Assembly (NCBI GenBank): GCA_963573305.1 | Contig: OY754329.1 | Location: 79,322,576-79,386,575 of the forward strand | Direction: 5' to 3' | Length of the DNA: 64,000 bases | From: Pyrrhosoma nymphula | Taxonomy: Eukaryota > Arthropoda > Insecta > Odonata > Coenagrionidae | In this document: positions 23,135 to 36,335 of the stretch, piece by piece | Layout of the letters: each line of letters begins with the position of its first letter | Numbering within the stretch: the first letter of the stretch is position 1 | Translations under genes and position numbers: made by a program | The notes under the pieces: model-generated | Told to the model about the DNA's origin: nothing | What the model saw: the letters and a program-made list of their open reading frames with translations, nothing else | Database searches by the model: none

Positions 23135-24630
23135 GGCTCTTTGTCAACGGAGGACGTGTTTTTGACTGCTTTAAATTTTTTCCGACGCTTCAAATGATCA
23201 ATATCCAGTTTGAGATACTATCTAATGAAATCTAAAATATGTAAATACGTCCTTCGCTGGCTTAAATGAACCATAAAATTGGCACCTCAGACCTCAGATC
23301 AGGCTTACTCAAACAAATTAAATGAATTTTGGGTCTAGACTGTTCCTATTCAACCTGGAGAAATATAAGAGAAATACTTAAATTTTCATTCAGATTCCTG
23401 CGAGCAAACATTTGACCGACTGGACTTCAATCACGGTTCTTAATAGTGTTTTTTGGGTGAAAACTTCTATTTCCTCAAAACATTTCCTTATATACGGTGT
23501 GGTAGACATCAACTCCTTTTATTTCATATCTGAAGCCTATTTTCTTTCTCATTCTTCCCTCAGATTAGATTCTACCTACGCAATATATGCCTCAAGAGTC
23601 TCTAATTAATTACTACTCTCTTTTGGCAAATACTATTATTCAATGTTATGCTAACATTCCTTCTCCCCTACGTTTCATAGCACTTCTAGTTCTTCTTGGC
23701 TAACCTTCCTCTGCCCCACTTATTTTTTCTATTTTATTCAAATATTCTAACGTCATTTTTCTTACAAACATTATTTATTATCTCAAGATCATACAGGTTG
23801 ATCCTTGATTTAAATCAACCTGAAATATGCCGATTTTTATGCCTTAACTAACTCTCACAACCCCACGCGCCTTTTGCTGGCGGAATTCTCTATAGTATTA
23901 GGTCCGTCACCGTCGTAGTCAGAATACTCTCTAATTAGGTAATATCCATCCATCCATTTACTACCTTACTAAGGCATCTTATTCGTGGGAAATGCAGTAG
24001 AGTGAAATGTAATGAATTAACCTATGGTCGATTTCCTGTCTGAATATCACCGGCATATTTGCATTTTTTGTGAACTTTGTGAAAATATTTAGGATATTTG
24101 CCAAAAACTATTAGTTTCGAGATTCGTAGGGTAGGTACCTGTGTGCAAATTGGAATCAAAGAAAGTACGGAGATCGCAAAGTAATGTCCATTTTTTTAAA
24201 CTTTCAACTAAACTTCGACACGAGAATATCGATTAGCTGTGTCTAAAATTCACTCTACGCTGAAGTTTCGATGCTTCACACGAGTACCTACCAAGCGATA
24301 ACACTTGGCCTCTGGTTGATTACCCGTCCTATCCCCCCGACGCCATTAGCTATCTGTCCAACCATCGTTCTTCTCGACAGTCGCCCAAATCAGCTTGCGG
24401 CGCTGAAAGTTAAGAGACGGCGTCGTTAATTCGCTCCATTCACGCTCCAGATTCGGGAAGCAACTCCCCGAGACAAAGCGAGAGGGCAGAGCAAAGTTTG
24501 GAGCACTCTTAAGAAGAGCTGAGTGATAGGATTGGCATGCAACCGTGTATGTGGGATGGAACAGAAGGCGGAAAAGTAGAAGAAGGCCAAATTAGAGGGG
24601 TGGGAAACTGGTGAAAAAGATCAGCGATGA
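23135..24630. other. No recognisable feature
   Basis: I see no gene or repeat that I can name in this stretch. Confidence 0.45.
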
Positions 24631-25090
24631 TTCCCTTAAATATGTATTGGATTGCACGGATTGATTCGAATGAAAGTGTCCATCCGAATGCAAATCAGAT
24701 CGCCCCAGGAAGTTCTACTAACGAAACTAAAATTGTTTTTATATATATTTAAAGTAACAATAACGGCTGGGAACAAATATCAAAATGTGATAAAACAGAA
24801 TTGAAACATAAGTTAAAAAAAAAGAATTTGAAAAATATAAGCGGAATCTGATCAGGTATATATACGGAAAAAAAATTTCTCGAGCATGTCTAAAACTTGG
24901 TCATATTAACTATACTTAAAACTACCCAATTCTTTATCTTTCCTCTTCTTCACCAAAGAACAGAGACAGTTCCCTGTAATATGCATTGGTTTGCACGGAC
25001 TAATTTGAACCCAAATTTCCATCTGAATGCAAATTAGATAGCCACAGGAAATTCTCCGGCGCCTATTGAAACTGTGTTTTATTCATATTT
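24631..25090. repeat. Duplicated ~115-bp segment, units 339 bp apart
   Basis: Bases 24632-24748 and 24971-25088 align along their length, sharing TTGCACGGA, CATC-GAATGCAAAT-AGAT and CAGGAA-TTCT. The sequence between is AT-rich. This may be two copies of a short unclassified repeat. Confidence 0.55.
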
Positions 25091-28000
25091 TAGAGAACAT
25101 AAATTCGTGAGAAATGATTTTTTTCAATGAGCTGAATTGATGCAAAAAATTTGTTTGAAAAATCTTTATAAAAAATGGAATACGGCAAAAACAGATAAAA
25201 AGACGGAAAATCTATATTCGAAGCAATACAGAAATCTGCCCTATCAGCGCTACAACTTAATACTTCACAATTATTTTTTCCACTGATTACCTCTACGATG
25301 ACCTTAATCATCTAAAGAAAATAAATAGGCAGTTTTTTATGACGGCTAAACTCCACAATGCGAGTGATATTGGCCTTCGGTTGATGAATTCAATTTCGTG
25401 CCATGCCTTGTGCCTGTGCCTGTTTATCAAAGTGCCTTCTTCAGCCATCAAAACGTCCGCCTTGGCTGAACAACTGACCTGGTTGGAAACCCACGAAGAC
25501 TTCACTCAGACTCATGTATTGACATTCCTTATAAACATGGAATAAATCATCATGTGAAGATAATATTTTTTTGCAAAACAAACACCCAAAAATAGACTGC
25601 TAACGGTGTCTCGTTCGTAATATTAATTTGGATGTTATAAATTACCACTAATTCTTCCGGTGACACGACTTCTGATTAGAAAAACCGGAAACCACCGAAT
25701 GAAATCTATTGCTGTAGGTATTGGAATAATGGCTTTCGGGATCATAAAATACTACCATCCAAATCAATCTCCATCCTCTCACCTACGATCTTCTTAAGTA
25801 AAGGTCTTTCTAAACTATGTCCTCTTATTGAGTGAAAATTTTGATATATTCTAAATTTGATCGGCAAACGGGAGTAAAAGGAGATAATTATGCTCTCCTC
25901 TCTTACGATTGTTCGCGAACTCAGTTTGCATAATACAGGCGATTGCCGATTCCAATGGGAATACAGTAGGGGTGAAAGTCTTTGGTGATCAGTGCTGAAA
26001 AGCCGACCCGGGGCAAAAAATTCATCCCGCTCTGCATTGCAAAAAATAATTCACCGGGGTGGTTCAAAAAAGACGGTAAAATGAAAAAAAATACATCATC
26101 CACCTCCTGAGGAGAAAGGGGTTCGCTAAGGTCATTATCCGAAGGAACGTTATAAGAGTGTGGGAAGGTCAGAGGAAGAGGAAGGGGGAAAGTATATAGA
26201 AGGGTTGAAAAGTTCCACAAGGGAGAAGAAGAAAGAAGGTGTCCGAAGACCTCTCTCTCTCTCATCTCGCGAGTGAGTGAAAATGCCTCATTAAATCTTC
26301 TCCTAGAGGGGGTTACAATACCCCCTTCTTTCTTTTCATCTACGTTTCCCTTCCTCCCATCGCCCTAATTCATTTCACTCAGCCCACTCACAACGTCAGC
26401 CCTTCGGCTCAATAAAATAAAAAAGAAACCTTTCTTCCCCCTCCCCCCAGACTGTTTCGGAGTGAATTAGAGTGTAACGAATGCATTCACTGGAAATCAA
26501 TTGGTTCCTGAGAAGAAGTTAAGGATGACCCAAGTTCGCCATAAGTTCTTTAAGGGAGGGTGGGTAGAGGAATACGATGGGATGGAGGGGGAATACACTA
26601 AGATGATAAATATTAATTACTACGGAAAGGACTCAGAATAGTCTTGAAAGGGAGCAAGTATGGATGAGGTGAGTGGACCGAAACGTAGAGGGAAAAAGAG
26701 GAAAAGAAAAAACGGAGAAGTTTACAACTCAGCTGTAGGCAACAGAATGGCAGTGTATGCTTCTATCGTGTGACGACTATGCATGCTAAGTCTACTTACG
26801 TATCAGCTTGAGAGTACGCTGCGATGTAAGTGACATATTAATGGGAAACACGTGGAGTTTACCCGTTAAACCCGAGGCAGTCGTAAAAAGGGGTAATTAG
26901 ATATGTACCGAGAAACTTCCATCTGGGGAACTTTGGGATGGCAAGTGATAGACAACCAAACCGCAGTCTTCATTATGAAGGCTGGTTTGATAAGTTAAAG
27001 GTTAGCTAAGAGCAATGACGAGTGGAACCCATAAAGTCTTTACAGAGGTGGAAGTCCTTTTCCAACAGCTGCTAGCGAAGCGATAAACTACAATGATACT
27101 AGAATGTAGGGGGTGAACAACGAATAATCACTGAGATTTAAGTAGGTACTCCACCTTTATCAACCAAGCGCATACAATACTGGTACACTCTTCAATACTA
27201 GAAGACCTGAATTGTCATCAAAATTTGGTATTCTGGAATGCTTTCATTTTTATGAGCTCACTTGTCAGGGAATAGCTACGGAATAACGCTGGATAGAGAG
27301 ATATATTCATTTAAAAACTTACTCAGGGTGTTTATATTTGTAGTGCACCTCATAAACGCGGCACTATCAAAAGCATTCCACCGAATGGTGGTCGGACTTT
27401 TTATATTCACTAAACTACTAGGTATCGAGCATTAACGAGTACTGGCAATACTGTCTTTAGGTGCCAGATGCAATTGCATCATTTCATCGCCCTGTTTAAT
27501 TGATCTATATATTACACTTAAATGAATATAACTCTTTCAAGCTGGGCCTGGTGGAAGTTTTCAATATTTATAATGAATAAGACACTAAGTAATCCGACAC
27601 AAATATTTTTCACCATCGCTAGACCACTTCATGCAATTGAAAATTTGGCGATCACGGTTATCCGTAACGAATTTACTTGCATTATCACTATTTTACAATT
27701 GCGCACATGAGGTAGTAAACGTGGTCTTCTTCGTCACTCTTCAAACGTCAGGTGAGCTAAATCACTGGTTATAATTGACGGAGTACGTCCTTAGGACAGT
27801 ATTACCTGAGGGAATTTCTAATCTAAAGTGCGTTTTTTATCACGTTAACGACGGCGTGGAAGAAAAAGCCGTGATCCCACACCAGTTCTTCTTTTAACCA
27901 CAGCATTCTCCTCAATTGCTGAGGCATCAGTGCTAGAATGACTACAGAGAAACCTAACTCACAAATTTTATGGCATAACTTCGTAACTAAATTTATAAAT

Positions 28001-28520
28001 TGTTCCCAAAGAAATAACGGAGCTTGCAAAAATAAATATACAAAACTTGTGTCAATTTTTTTACGCATACTCCAAGCAATGCAGATAAAAATGCGTGAAA
28101 GTTAAATCAATAATTAAATGAAAACACAAATGTTTCGCATTTAAAGAATCGAAGAATATGCTAAGGAAATATCATTATGATTATTAAACACAGTGAGCTC
28201 CGAAATTGTCCAGAGCGCTGCACAGCAAAAAATATATTTTTTTAACAAAAGGCACCTGCTGACAAGCCGCTTTGGCTTAGCAGGACCTTAACTGCAATAT
28301 TATTATTTTTATTTCTCCATATTTATTTTTTTCCATGTGATTACAATACAACATGATGATGTAATGATGATGTAATTTTGATTTATTTTTATTGTGTCAT
28401 TAGTTGAAAAAAATTAGATAAGATCATGTATTTTACGATGTAAAAAAAAAAGTGTAAGATGTGCGTGAAATTATATTATTTTAATAAATTTATAAAAGAC
28501 GCATATCAACAAAAAAAAAA
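25091..28520. other. Unrecognised sequence
   Basis: I see no named gene or element. Minus-strand frames up to 114 codons (25921-26265) show no motif. G/A-rich patches occur around 26160-26250 and 26550-26710. Confidence 0.45.
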
Positions 28521-28527
28521 AAAAAAA
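28511..28527 (+). repeat. Poly(A) run, 17 bases
   Basis: An uninterrupted A run directly precedes the left arm of the fold-back at 28528. It could be a retroposition tail or simple slippage. Confidence 0.7.
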
Positions 28528-28720
28528 CTTACAATTTATCGTAAACGTACAACCGCTTTGACCGCTAAGCCATCTTCAGGAATATTTGTAACAACTCTAT
28601 ATTACGGCAAATATACATGTTTGAAATGTTCTGTAATCTACAATTTTGCAGATTGTGCCTGAAGATGATACAATGGCCGAAACCGGTTGTACCTTCGCAA
28701 TAAATTGTGGATAGTTAAAG
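28528..28720. repeat. Fold-back element with hammerhead-like motifs (Penelope-type)
   Basis: The left arm (28528-28580) and right arm (28658-28720) are inverted repeats of about 55-60 bp separated by a 77-bp loop. The right arm, + strand, reads CCTGAAGATGATACAATGGC followed by CGAAACCGGTTGTACC. CTGAAGA (28659-28665) fits the hammerhead CUGANGA box and GAAA (28679-28682) fits the second core box. The left arm, read on the minus strand, has CTGAAGATGGC with CAAA in place of GAAA. Such motifs are known in terminal repeats of Penelope-like retroelements; ribozyme activity is inference. Confidence 0.55.
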
Positions 28721-31700
28721 TTCACTCTGTAATCATCACGATCTTCCACCAAGTTAAGGCTTCAAAACTAGGTTATATTTTCAGCATTAATACGCTGAAA
28801 TCGTGTAGTTAAACTTCAACGGTTCCTAAGTAAATTAGAGAGACTTCACCAAGCATATTTTTTGGAATGCACTCATAAAACTTATATTGCTGTAATGAAA
28901 CATTGCATCTGCTTTGGAGGCACGCAAGGGACTTTGACCTATCGAAAAGCGATGAAGTGAGACATGGAAAAGACACGATTAGATATACATGAAGATAATA
29001 ATACATTCCTGGGATGCCTTGGGAAGAGAGAGAGAGATAAGGAGAGAGTGAGGGAATTTATTCGGTGCTTCGTAGCAGTTGTGAAAGAACGCCAGGGAGG
29101 GTTGAGGGTCTGGATTTTGATATTTCGTAACTGAGGAAGGAAAGCTGATTCTCATATTTCCTCATCCCACTCCACCCACTTCCCCTACTCCTCTCCCTTT
29201 TACCTACCGCATCCCACATTTTAAGGCCTCCAGTTATGAGACATTTTTGCCCCGCCACTTGGCCGGGTTAATGAAGTTAGCTCAGGCTCCTTTTATTCGA
29301 CGAACTCGCTTTCCTCTCCCGACGGAGGATTCTTTTATACTGCCGATACATTATGTTTTATCCTTCTGTATGAAGAAATATGTGTATGAAATCAAGTATG
29401 CAGAGTTTATTTGGAAGACATATCTAGGGCTCACTTTGCCCGCACTGTATAGGGCTTGGCCTAGTCTGCGGCGCTCTGATTGGCTGGAGGATCCGTTAGT
29501 CTTCGATTGTTGAAAAGCCGAATGGTTTGAAAGAGGAAGAGAGGGGATAACTATCTTCCCTGTTAAAGTTTTCGGGAGTCGTACCGAATTCTATTGCCTC
29601 CCGTAACAGCCGAGGTAAGTACTTATTTTCTCTGGCGATGGTCTTGCATTCCCAAAGGTATTAAAGTGTCCGGGTCCTGACCAGGCGTGCTCTGCATAAA
29701 GTTCACAGCATTTGAACTTGAACACTTAATGTATGCAGACATGCAGGTAGATAAATAACGCATGTATAATAATATTACGCGTTATTTATTTATGTACATC
29801 TATGTATGTATGTTTTTATATATATCGAATCGTGGAAAGACGACGTTGAACAAAACATGGAGAAAGGGGATGATGGGAAGTAGGATGAGGTTTCTCCGAG
29901 AAAGAGCTGAGAGTCTAAAGCAGCGTTGGCGGGGAGGAAGAGGCTTTGGGGGTGGCGTTCGTGATCTGGTTACGGGAAGACGGGTTATTCGTTCGGAGAT
30001 GGAGAGGCAATTAGGGGATGAAGGAGGTAGGCCCGGGAGGCCCCCGGCCAGAGGATGGGGGGAAGGGAGAGGGGGTGAGGGCAGGGAGGAGATTGATGCG
30101 TGAGGAGAGAGTGGGGGTGGGAGGGGCAAGAATGGCGATGAGAGGGGAGAAGAAGAGGTTCTGGGTAAACAAACACCAAAGCAGAAAAGTGCCGGGATGC
30201 AAGCTTAAAGAGAAAAAAATATGGCATGCGAGAGAAAAGAGACAAAAGAAGAAGCTCTCAGTTCAAAAGCGAGTATCCACACTTTAATAGATGGAAATGA
30301 TTCCACAAATTCAGCAATAAGATGGCAATTTTTTTTCTTCTGTAAACGATATTTTGTGCCCTTTATGTCTATATTTTATGCCTAGCTGATATTTAATTTT
30401 GCATGGACTGATTGTAAACGCTTTTTTGTGACATATTGAAACATTAATTCTAAGGAACCAATGGGCAACATTTTTATGTAGTCATACCTCAGATAAGTTA
30501 TCACTTTTTTAAACTTAAAAAAAACTATAATTTATTTATGCTGTACTTCACCAAGTCACGAAAAGGTTAAAACAGGTATAAAGTCAAGGTTATAAATGGT
30601 GTCATCATTAGCAACATTACCTTTAGTCTACCCTATCATCATTATCATAATTTTTCCTATTTTCAGTTAAGAAAAATTTTTTACAATCACTAAACAATTG
30701 CTTCCTTACGACAGTTTTATGATGAATATCTTACTTCGTTACTACCTGAATAACTCCAAAGAAACGTTCTCCCTCATCCAGCTTAAAAACTTTTCTTCAG
30801 GGCTTATAAGACATCAGACTATCCCGCTGCATCGTCTTTTTCATTCACCATAGATAGAAATATTTATAAGGAAATACTTTGACGCATTGTTGCTCTGTTA
30901 TGCAATGGAACAAAAAATCAACCCAAAATACAAATGCTGAGAGCTATCCTAAACAAAGAGCATCATTGAACATGTTCAAGAAAGAAACATGCTGGTTACG
31001 CTGGAATATTAATTATTTAAAAACAATGACTAAGGGAAGTCAATGTTTAAAAAAACGATAGAAAACTTGAACATGGGATTGACAATATCACAAGGAAGAA
31101 CATTTTATAGATATTGTGAACATTTAAATATATTTTAGCGTATTATTATATCAGCTGTAAGCGCAATAATTTCAATGTGTACGGGACTTCCACTTCATTA
31201 CTTGCAAATGGCTTTCAAAAATGTTATCAACTTAACAATCGTTGATTCCAAAGAAAAGAATTCATGCATCTAACCTCCACTAATCATGTAATTGGTTTCA
31301 ATCTCACAATCCATAAGCTTCTTGGCACAAAAAATTACAACAATTAATGTTCTATGTCATAACATCGAGAAAACGCAGACCTGGTAAGAAGGAAAATATT
31401 TGTTGGAATTTTGGAAACGCGTTTTAACCAAAAAAGTGAATCTACTCCAGTGATTAATGCATAACACATTAAAAATAATAAAGCTCTAGATTTTTCAACT
31501 CAGAATAACCATTTTTTCTACTGTTGTAAAACGAAGAAGGAAAGAATATAAAATATTTGAAAATATAGTTAAGGCTTTCATCTAATATAATGAAATATAA
31601 AAAAGCACTCAGAGCTATACTTAGACCAATGAATAGGCAAAATGTATAACAAGTAGGTATGTAAATGAGTCAGTCATAGATATTGCCGGATCTGAACCTT

Positions 31701-32199
31701 CAGAGCTCACTATGCATCCCAGGGGAAGCATGAAATGATATCACCTGATGGCATCCCATCTTTTTTAATACGTCGAGGAACCTAAGCCAATTCGATTCCT
31801 CCCCCCAACTATGTATTAGTGAGTTTTCCTGCTATAAATATCCCTTTCCACATTCCTTCCATCGAAAAAACAACGTTATTTTTCTCCGATATTCCTTCGA
31901 CCTTTTCCCTTGAAAAATAAAAGAGATCTCGTGCCCTCACACAGCATCCAACTCCATCCGTGGGAAAATAATATGAGGTCGTGAGAGGGTGCAAGGGTTC
32001 GTCCTTCGCGAGATAGACGATTCGGAGGAAGGAGTCAAGGGCTTCTTGCTTCCTGAGGTCTTTCCACCTCCGGGACGAATCCCATTACGAGGGAACGAGT
32101 ATAAGAAGTGCAAAGACTGGAGAAGAAAAGAAATGGTTCAGGAGAATGCGTGAATTCTGGGAGTGGAGAGGAAGAAGAGGTAGAGTTCTACAAGATTGG
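28721..32199. other. Unrecognised sequence with a purine-rich tract at 29840-30260
   Basis: I see no gene or named element. The G/A-rich tract at 29840-30260 generates long but compositional open frames on both strands. A short (GA)n run is at 29025-29040. Confidence 0.45.
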
Positions 32200-32345
32200 A
32201 TGAGTCTGAAGTAGAAATGGGTCGATTCTAGTTCTTTTGACGACGATACCGATTCCAATTCCTGTTCCATTGATTCCGAGTACGTTTCTATTTGCTCCGA
32301 TTCCTGATCTATCGATTCTTGATTGTCGATCCTTAGATGTGACCG
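32200..32345. repeat. Degenerate GATTCC-type short tandem repeat
   Basis: The hexamer-like units GATTCC, GATTCT and TCGATTC recur about every 6-12 bases. This is an old simple-sequence expansion. Confidence 0.4.
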
Positions 32346-33740
32346 CAGTTCTCCATAACTCGGGCGGGCGGATAATCGTTATTTTTACGCCCTCGTGAGA
32401 GCGAAAACGTATTTTCCATTCATTTTATTTAGTTAAGCGCTTCAAACCACTAGTTATCCTTCGTGCAGTGCGTTTCTTGGGCAGTACCTGTGAACATTGC
32501 ACTTCTAGAGCAGTTTTTATTTTCGGTAAAGAAGGCATAAACCCGAAAGAAGGAACCGTTATCGTAATCCTGAAATGGTATATAATTAAGTTAAGTATAT
32601 TTCAGCGAAATAATATCTTACATTTAGCAAAAACAGTTAACAAAGGACAGATTGGAATTTATTTTTAAATTTTAAAACCAACAGGAATAATAAAAATTAC
32701 AATAAGTTCTTTGTTTTGTTTTCTAAAAATATTGCAAAAAATAATTCGAATAATGCATATTAGTATTTAGTTATAGGACAGTGAGATTCAATATAAACTG
32801 TTTATAAAAAAATAAACTAGCGTAATTACATTTATAACTTTAGGTTTAGAGTGCTAAGAAATCTAGTAGAAAAAATTATGAAAGCAATGAAAATAATAAC
32901 GAAGACGGAATAGAGGTTAAACATAATCCAATCAATGCCAATTGCCACAAGTATAGGTAAATTCACTGGATATCACAATAAAAATTACGTCACTGGTCAA
33001 AAAACTGGTCACGCACTAGAGTCTGAAAGTGCACAATCAGGTTGTTAAACCTGGTAAATTTAAAACATTCATGGTTTAGTTCTTACATTAAAGTAGCCAG
33101 TTACGATGTATATTGCTGCAAAGAGAACATGGCTATGTTTACTCATTACTTCCGGTTTTTCCCATACTAATAATAAATGACGGAAGTAAATAGATAATAC
33201 GGGGTCTCGAAAATCTCACATTTTCCGAAATCATGGCGTATGTATGACACAGTCCGAATCCCGCAAGTTTCGTTAGTTTTGTCCGTAGACATTATGGATA
33301 TCTATAAATTATGTAAAACATATATATGTATCTTGAAAGTCTATCAGGAATGAGAATTGTTTTAATTTATTACCAATATAAAGATAAAAATAAATATGCA
33401 TATATGTAGTAACGAGTCATCCTACGGGAATCTTAAATGTTTTTTACGTTTTTAATATCCACTTGCAGTCATATGACCAGTTTTATCAGGATTTGACGCT
33501 ATTTTAACGTAGAACCGTAATGTTACTAGCACGGAAAATAGATGCTACTTTATTTACCGTGCAAGTACGAACTGCGGTCGATCACTACCACTATCGCTAC
33601 CGTTTACATATCAAATTTCCACTTGCAAGCGAATTCTAAATATGTTCACTAAGATGTAACTAACATGTCTAAAGCCAATTTTTAAGAAAGTAGCACCTAT
33701 AAGTCCTCCCTTTTTAAATGAAATATATGTCCTAATTTCC
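32346..33740. other. No recognisable feature
   Basis: AT-rich sequence without a gene or repeat I can name. Confidence 0.45.
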
Positions 33741-33744
33741 AGAA

Positions 33745-33890
33745 AATGAGGGCTGGCATCCATAGTCTAGCAAACAAAAGAAGTACTATACAAAACATTG
33801 ATCCCTCCATACTGATATATGGTGCAGAAACGTGGACCATAAAAAATGCCTCGGATGAGCTATTACAGTTTTTCAGAAGAGCCTACGGTC
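33745..33890 (+). mobile_element. LINE (RTE-like) C-terminal fragment
   Basis: The + strand reads KMRAGIHSLANKRSTIQNID and then ILIYGAETWTIKNASDELLQ followed by FFRRAY. The LIYGAETWT block and its spacing match the RTE-type tail after the RT domain. Only about 48 codons remain recognisable before the frame is lost near 33890. Confidence 0.6.
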
Positions 33891-34602
33891 ACTGACGTAA
33901 CTTCGATGTGGAAGGACACCTTAAAAATCGGCCGAAGGGAGAATCGAAAATCTGAATCGACCTATTCTTAGTCGGAAGCAAGTTGAAAATAAATGGTGGA
34001 AGGAATATTGAGGGATAAAGTCGTGAACTGGGAGAAGAAGAAAGGAATAAGGGAGAGAGAGAGTGAAGAAGACCGTCTCAGAGAAATCGGTTGAATGGGG
34101 GAAAGAATTGCAAATAAAAAGGATCAGAACTAATTGAATGCTGGGGCGGGGGTCGGGGTTTGAGAGAGATGAAGGAGATTAAAAAAATCTTATCCTCATC
34201 ACACGGGTGCGTAGTAAATTGTGCGTGTGAGGTAATGGAGACGAAGACATCGTGATTAGGGGACTCGCAAGGCGAGGGAGAGAGGGATAGAGGCGAGAGG
34301 GAAATGAGGCCGTAAACGATCATTGGATGAGCGGAGGAGAGGAATTTTGATATTGGCGCCCCAACCCTGGCGAGAAAAGCTGGAGGAGGATGCTGGATAT
34401 GGTGAAAGCAAGGGAGAGGAGACGGTCTTTGGCCAGCGCAACGCTTTGCATAGGCAAAAAGGGTTACTTTGTGAAACGTGTGAGAGGATGGCTGTGGAAA
34501 GAAAAGATCCGAAAAAGGAAGTGGTGAAGGAGGAAACAATCTCATCTCCGATTTGAATGAGCTTTGGCACAAAGAACTCGGGCATCGCCCCATTACGCCA
34601 TT
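33891..34602. other. Purine-rich sequence without a recognisable gene
   Basis: G/A-rich on the + strand, particularly 34010-34090 and 34250-34420. The 175-codon minus-strand frame at 34078-34605 is Ser/Pro/Phe-rich and appears compositional. Confidence 0.4.
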
Positions 34603-35690
34603 CAATTGTTCCTCAACTACGGTTTAAAGAATATATTAAGAACATATAATTTTCCGTCGCTAACTTCGGGTTATTAGAGATGAGGAAATTAATTTTCTTG
34701 CATAGAAGTTCAAAAAATATTTCTTGTATTCAATGGTACAAGGTGAATGGTGTTTTTTTACATCATTCACGGTTCAGTATAAAATAAAAAGTATTATTAT
34801 AAAGTGAAATTCCACTACGCTCCGCTAAACGTACAGCACCAAAGCTGGACACGCAGAACTGTTGCCCCTCAACTACGCTTTGGAGAACAAATTCAATGAA
34901 TATAATTTTCCGTCGCTAGCTTGGGATGAATAGAGGTAAGGAGTCTGATTTATCTATCAAAAAAGGTTTCCAAACTTTTCCTGTAGTCAATGGCCCAATT
35001 TGAAAGATTTTTTCCTAAGTACATGGTTTTTCAGCAAATAATAAGTATCATTATAAGGTATAATTTACACTACACTTGGCTAATCATTTAACACCAAAAC
35101 TAAACACAGGCCCTAGTCCTCCTAAGCTTTTAGTGCATTATATTTTCAACCTTGTGAGCTCAAGTTGTATTTAAAGTAAAATCGTCCATGTGCAACAGTT
35201 GGTATGGACAAGGATTACTTCTCAAATCGTGTCCAAACATGACTGTGGAAAGAAATGGTTTGCAAAAGAAACTTATGGAGGAGGAGAAAATCTCATTTCC
35301 AACTCAAACTATTTCTTCAAGCGCCGAAGCTGGTAATTGTGCATAATAGTAATTGTAAAATTATTTGGACGGATTTGTGTCAATATAGACCTCTCTTACG
35401 ACTAAAATTATACACATTACACAAAAACCCATGCCCTGAGAGGTAAAATATCCATCCGGTGGGAGTCAAACACGTGATCTCAGGATTATAAGACGACGTA
35501 TTAACTCGCTTAGGGTTTTCATGCCCCACAACGGTTCCTAGGCCACGTTTAGGTGAACAAAATTCAAAATATATAATTTTGTCCATATACTGCCGTTTAT
35601 TTGGGATTATTTGAGATAAGAAGCTTGGTTTGACCAGATTAGAGGCTCTACAAGATTCCGCGTAGTCTATGGCGTATCTAGAGTGCCTAT
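34603..35690. repeat. 256-bp tandem repeat, two full units and a displaced partial third
   Basis: The motif CCTCAACTAC sits at 34611 and again at 34867, and the following 250 bp align (TATAATTTTCCGTCGCTA, ATCATTATAA and others), so the period is about 256 bp. A diverged partial unit resembling the start of the repeat is at about 35524-35690, after about 400 bp of other sequence that includes a SINE. This looks like a small satellite-like array opened by an insertion. Confidence 0.6.
35415..35515 (-). mobile_element. tRNA-derived SINE, family A, copy 3
   Basis: It has the family block ACACAAAAACCCATGCCCTG, then a GAGGTAAAATATCCATCCGG stretch and a degenerate GAGTCAAACACG at the B-box position. 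It lies between units of the 256-bp repeat. Confidence 0.55.
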
Positions 35691-36231
35691 TTATCTCTAT
35701 TAAAAACTTATCAATAGAATCTTGAAATTTTTGGCGCAAAAATGAACGAGGAAAAAGTTATTAAGATAGCACCTCTTAATTTTATCAACACAAGGTTAAT
35801 ACTTTGTTTTCGTTTAAAATTTGTAAATTGTAGGTACATAGTACACGATGTTGATTTGAATAAAGAACACAATTATCGGCCAAACATGACATAACCTTCT
35901 GGCCAATCCTATGGCCATTTAACACGATGCACTGAATTGCGCAGTATATCTCTTGAAATATCCTGACGAAGCTCGTGAAAGACGTGACTCTCGTCAAAGA
36001 GACTAATGTAAAAATTTAGAAAATAAGGTTGAATTATTCATAATTATTCAGTAGGTATATGACCTTTGAATTTATTTAGCAACACGTGAGACTATTGTTA
36101 TAAATTGACCTCTACCTAATGATGTAGTTAAGCTCAATAATGGCACCCACTGACGAAGTTGATGACTTACTAGGACCCGAAATATATAATTTTTTACAAA
36201 ACCTCGGTAATATGCATATTGAAAAATCACT
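35691..36231. other. No recognisable feature
   Basis: AT-rich sequence. A frame starting at 36140 runs into the adjacent Penelope-type repeat and is not convincing as a gene. Confidence 0.4.
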
Positions 36232-36335
36232 TGGTAAAATTCCACAATTTATTTACGAAAAAAGGCCACCCAGGTTCCGGCAACTCAGTGCCATTTTCAA
36301 GGTATCTGATCGTGTGGCGGCCGAGTATATATACC
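36232..36335 (-). repeat. Penelope-type terminal repeat fragment
   Basis: This aligns over about 100 bp with the left part of the fold-back at 20787-20895 (CACTTGGTA, GGCAACTC-GT and CATTTTCAAGGTA shared). On the minus strand it reads CTTGAAAATGGCACTGAGTT then GCCGGAACC, with a 4-bp GGCA/TGCC stem, resembling a decayed hammerhead core. It lies about 340 bp beyond the 3' end of the Penelope-like coding remnant at 36677-36972, in the same orientation. Confidence 0.55.

Noticed and set aside
34078..34605. 175-codon minus-strand open frame
   Set aside because: Low-complexity Ser/Pro/Phe composition antisense to G/A-rich DNA, with an overlapping second open frame. No motif.
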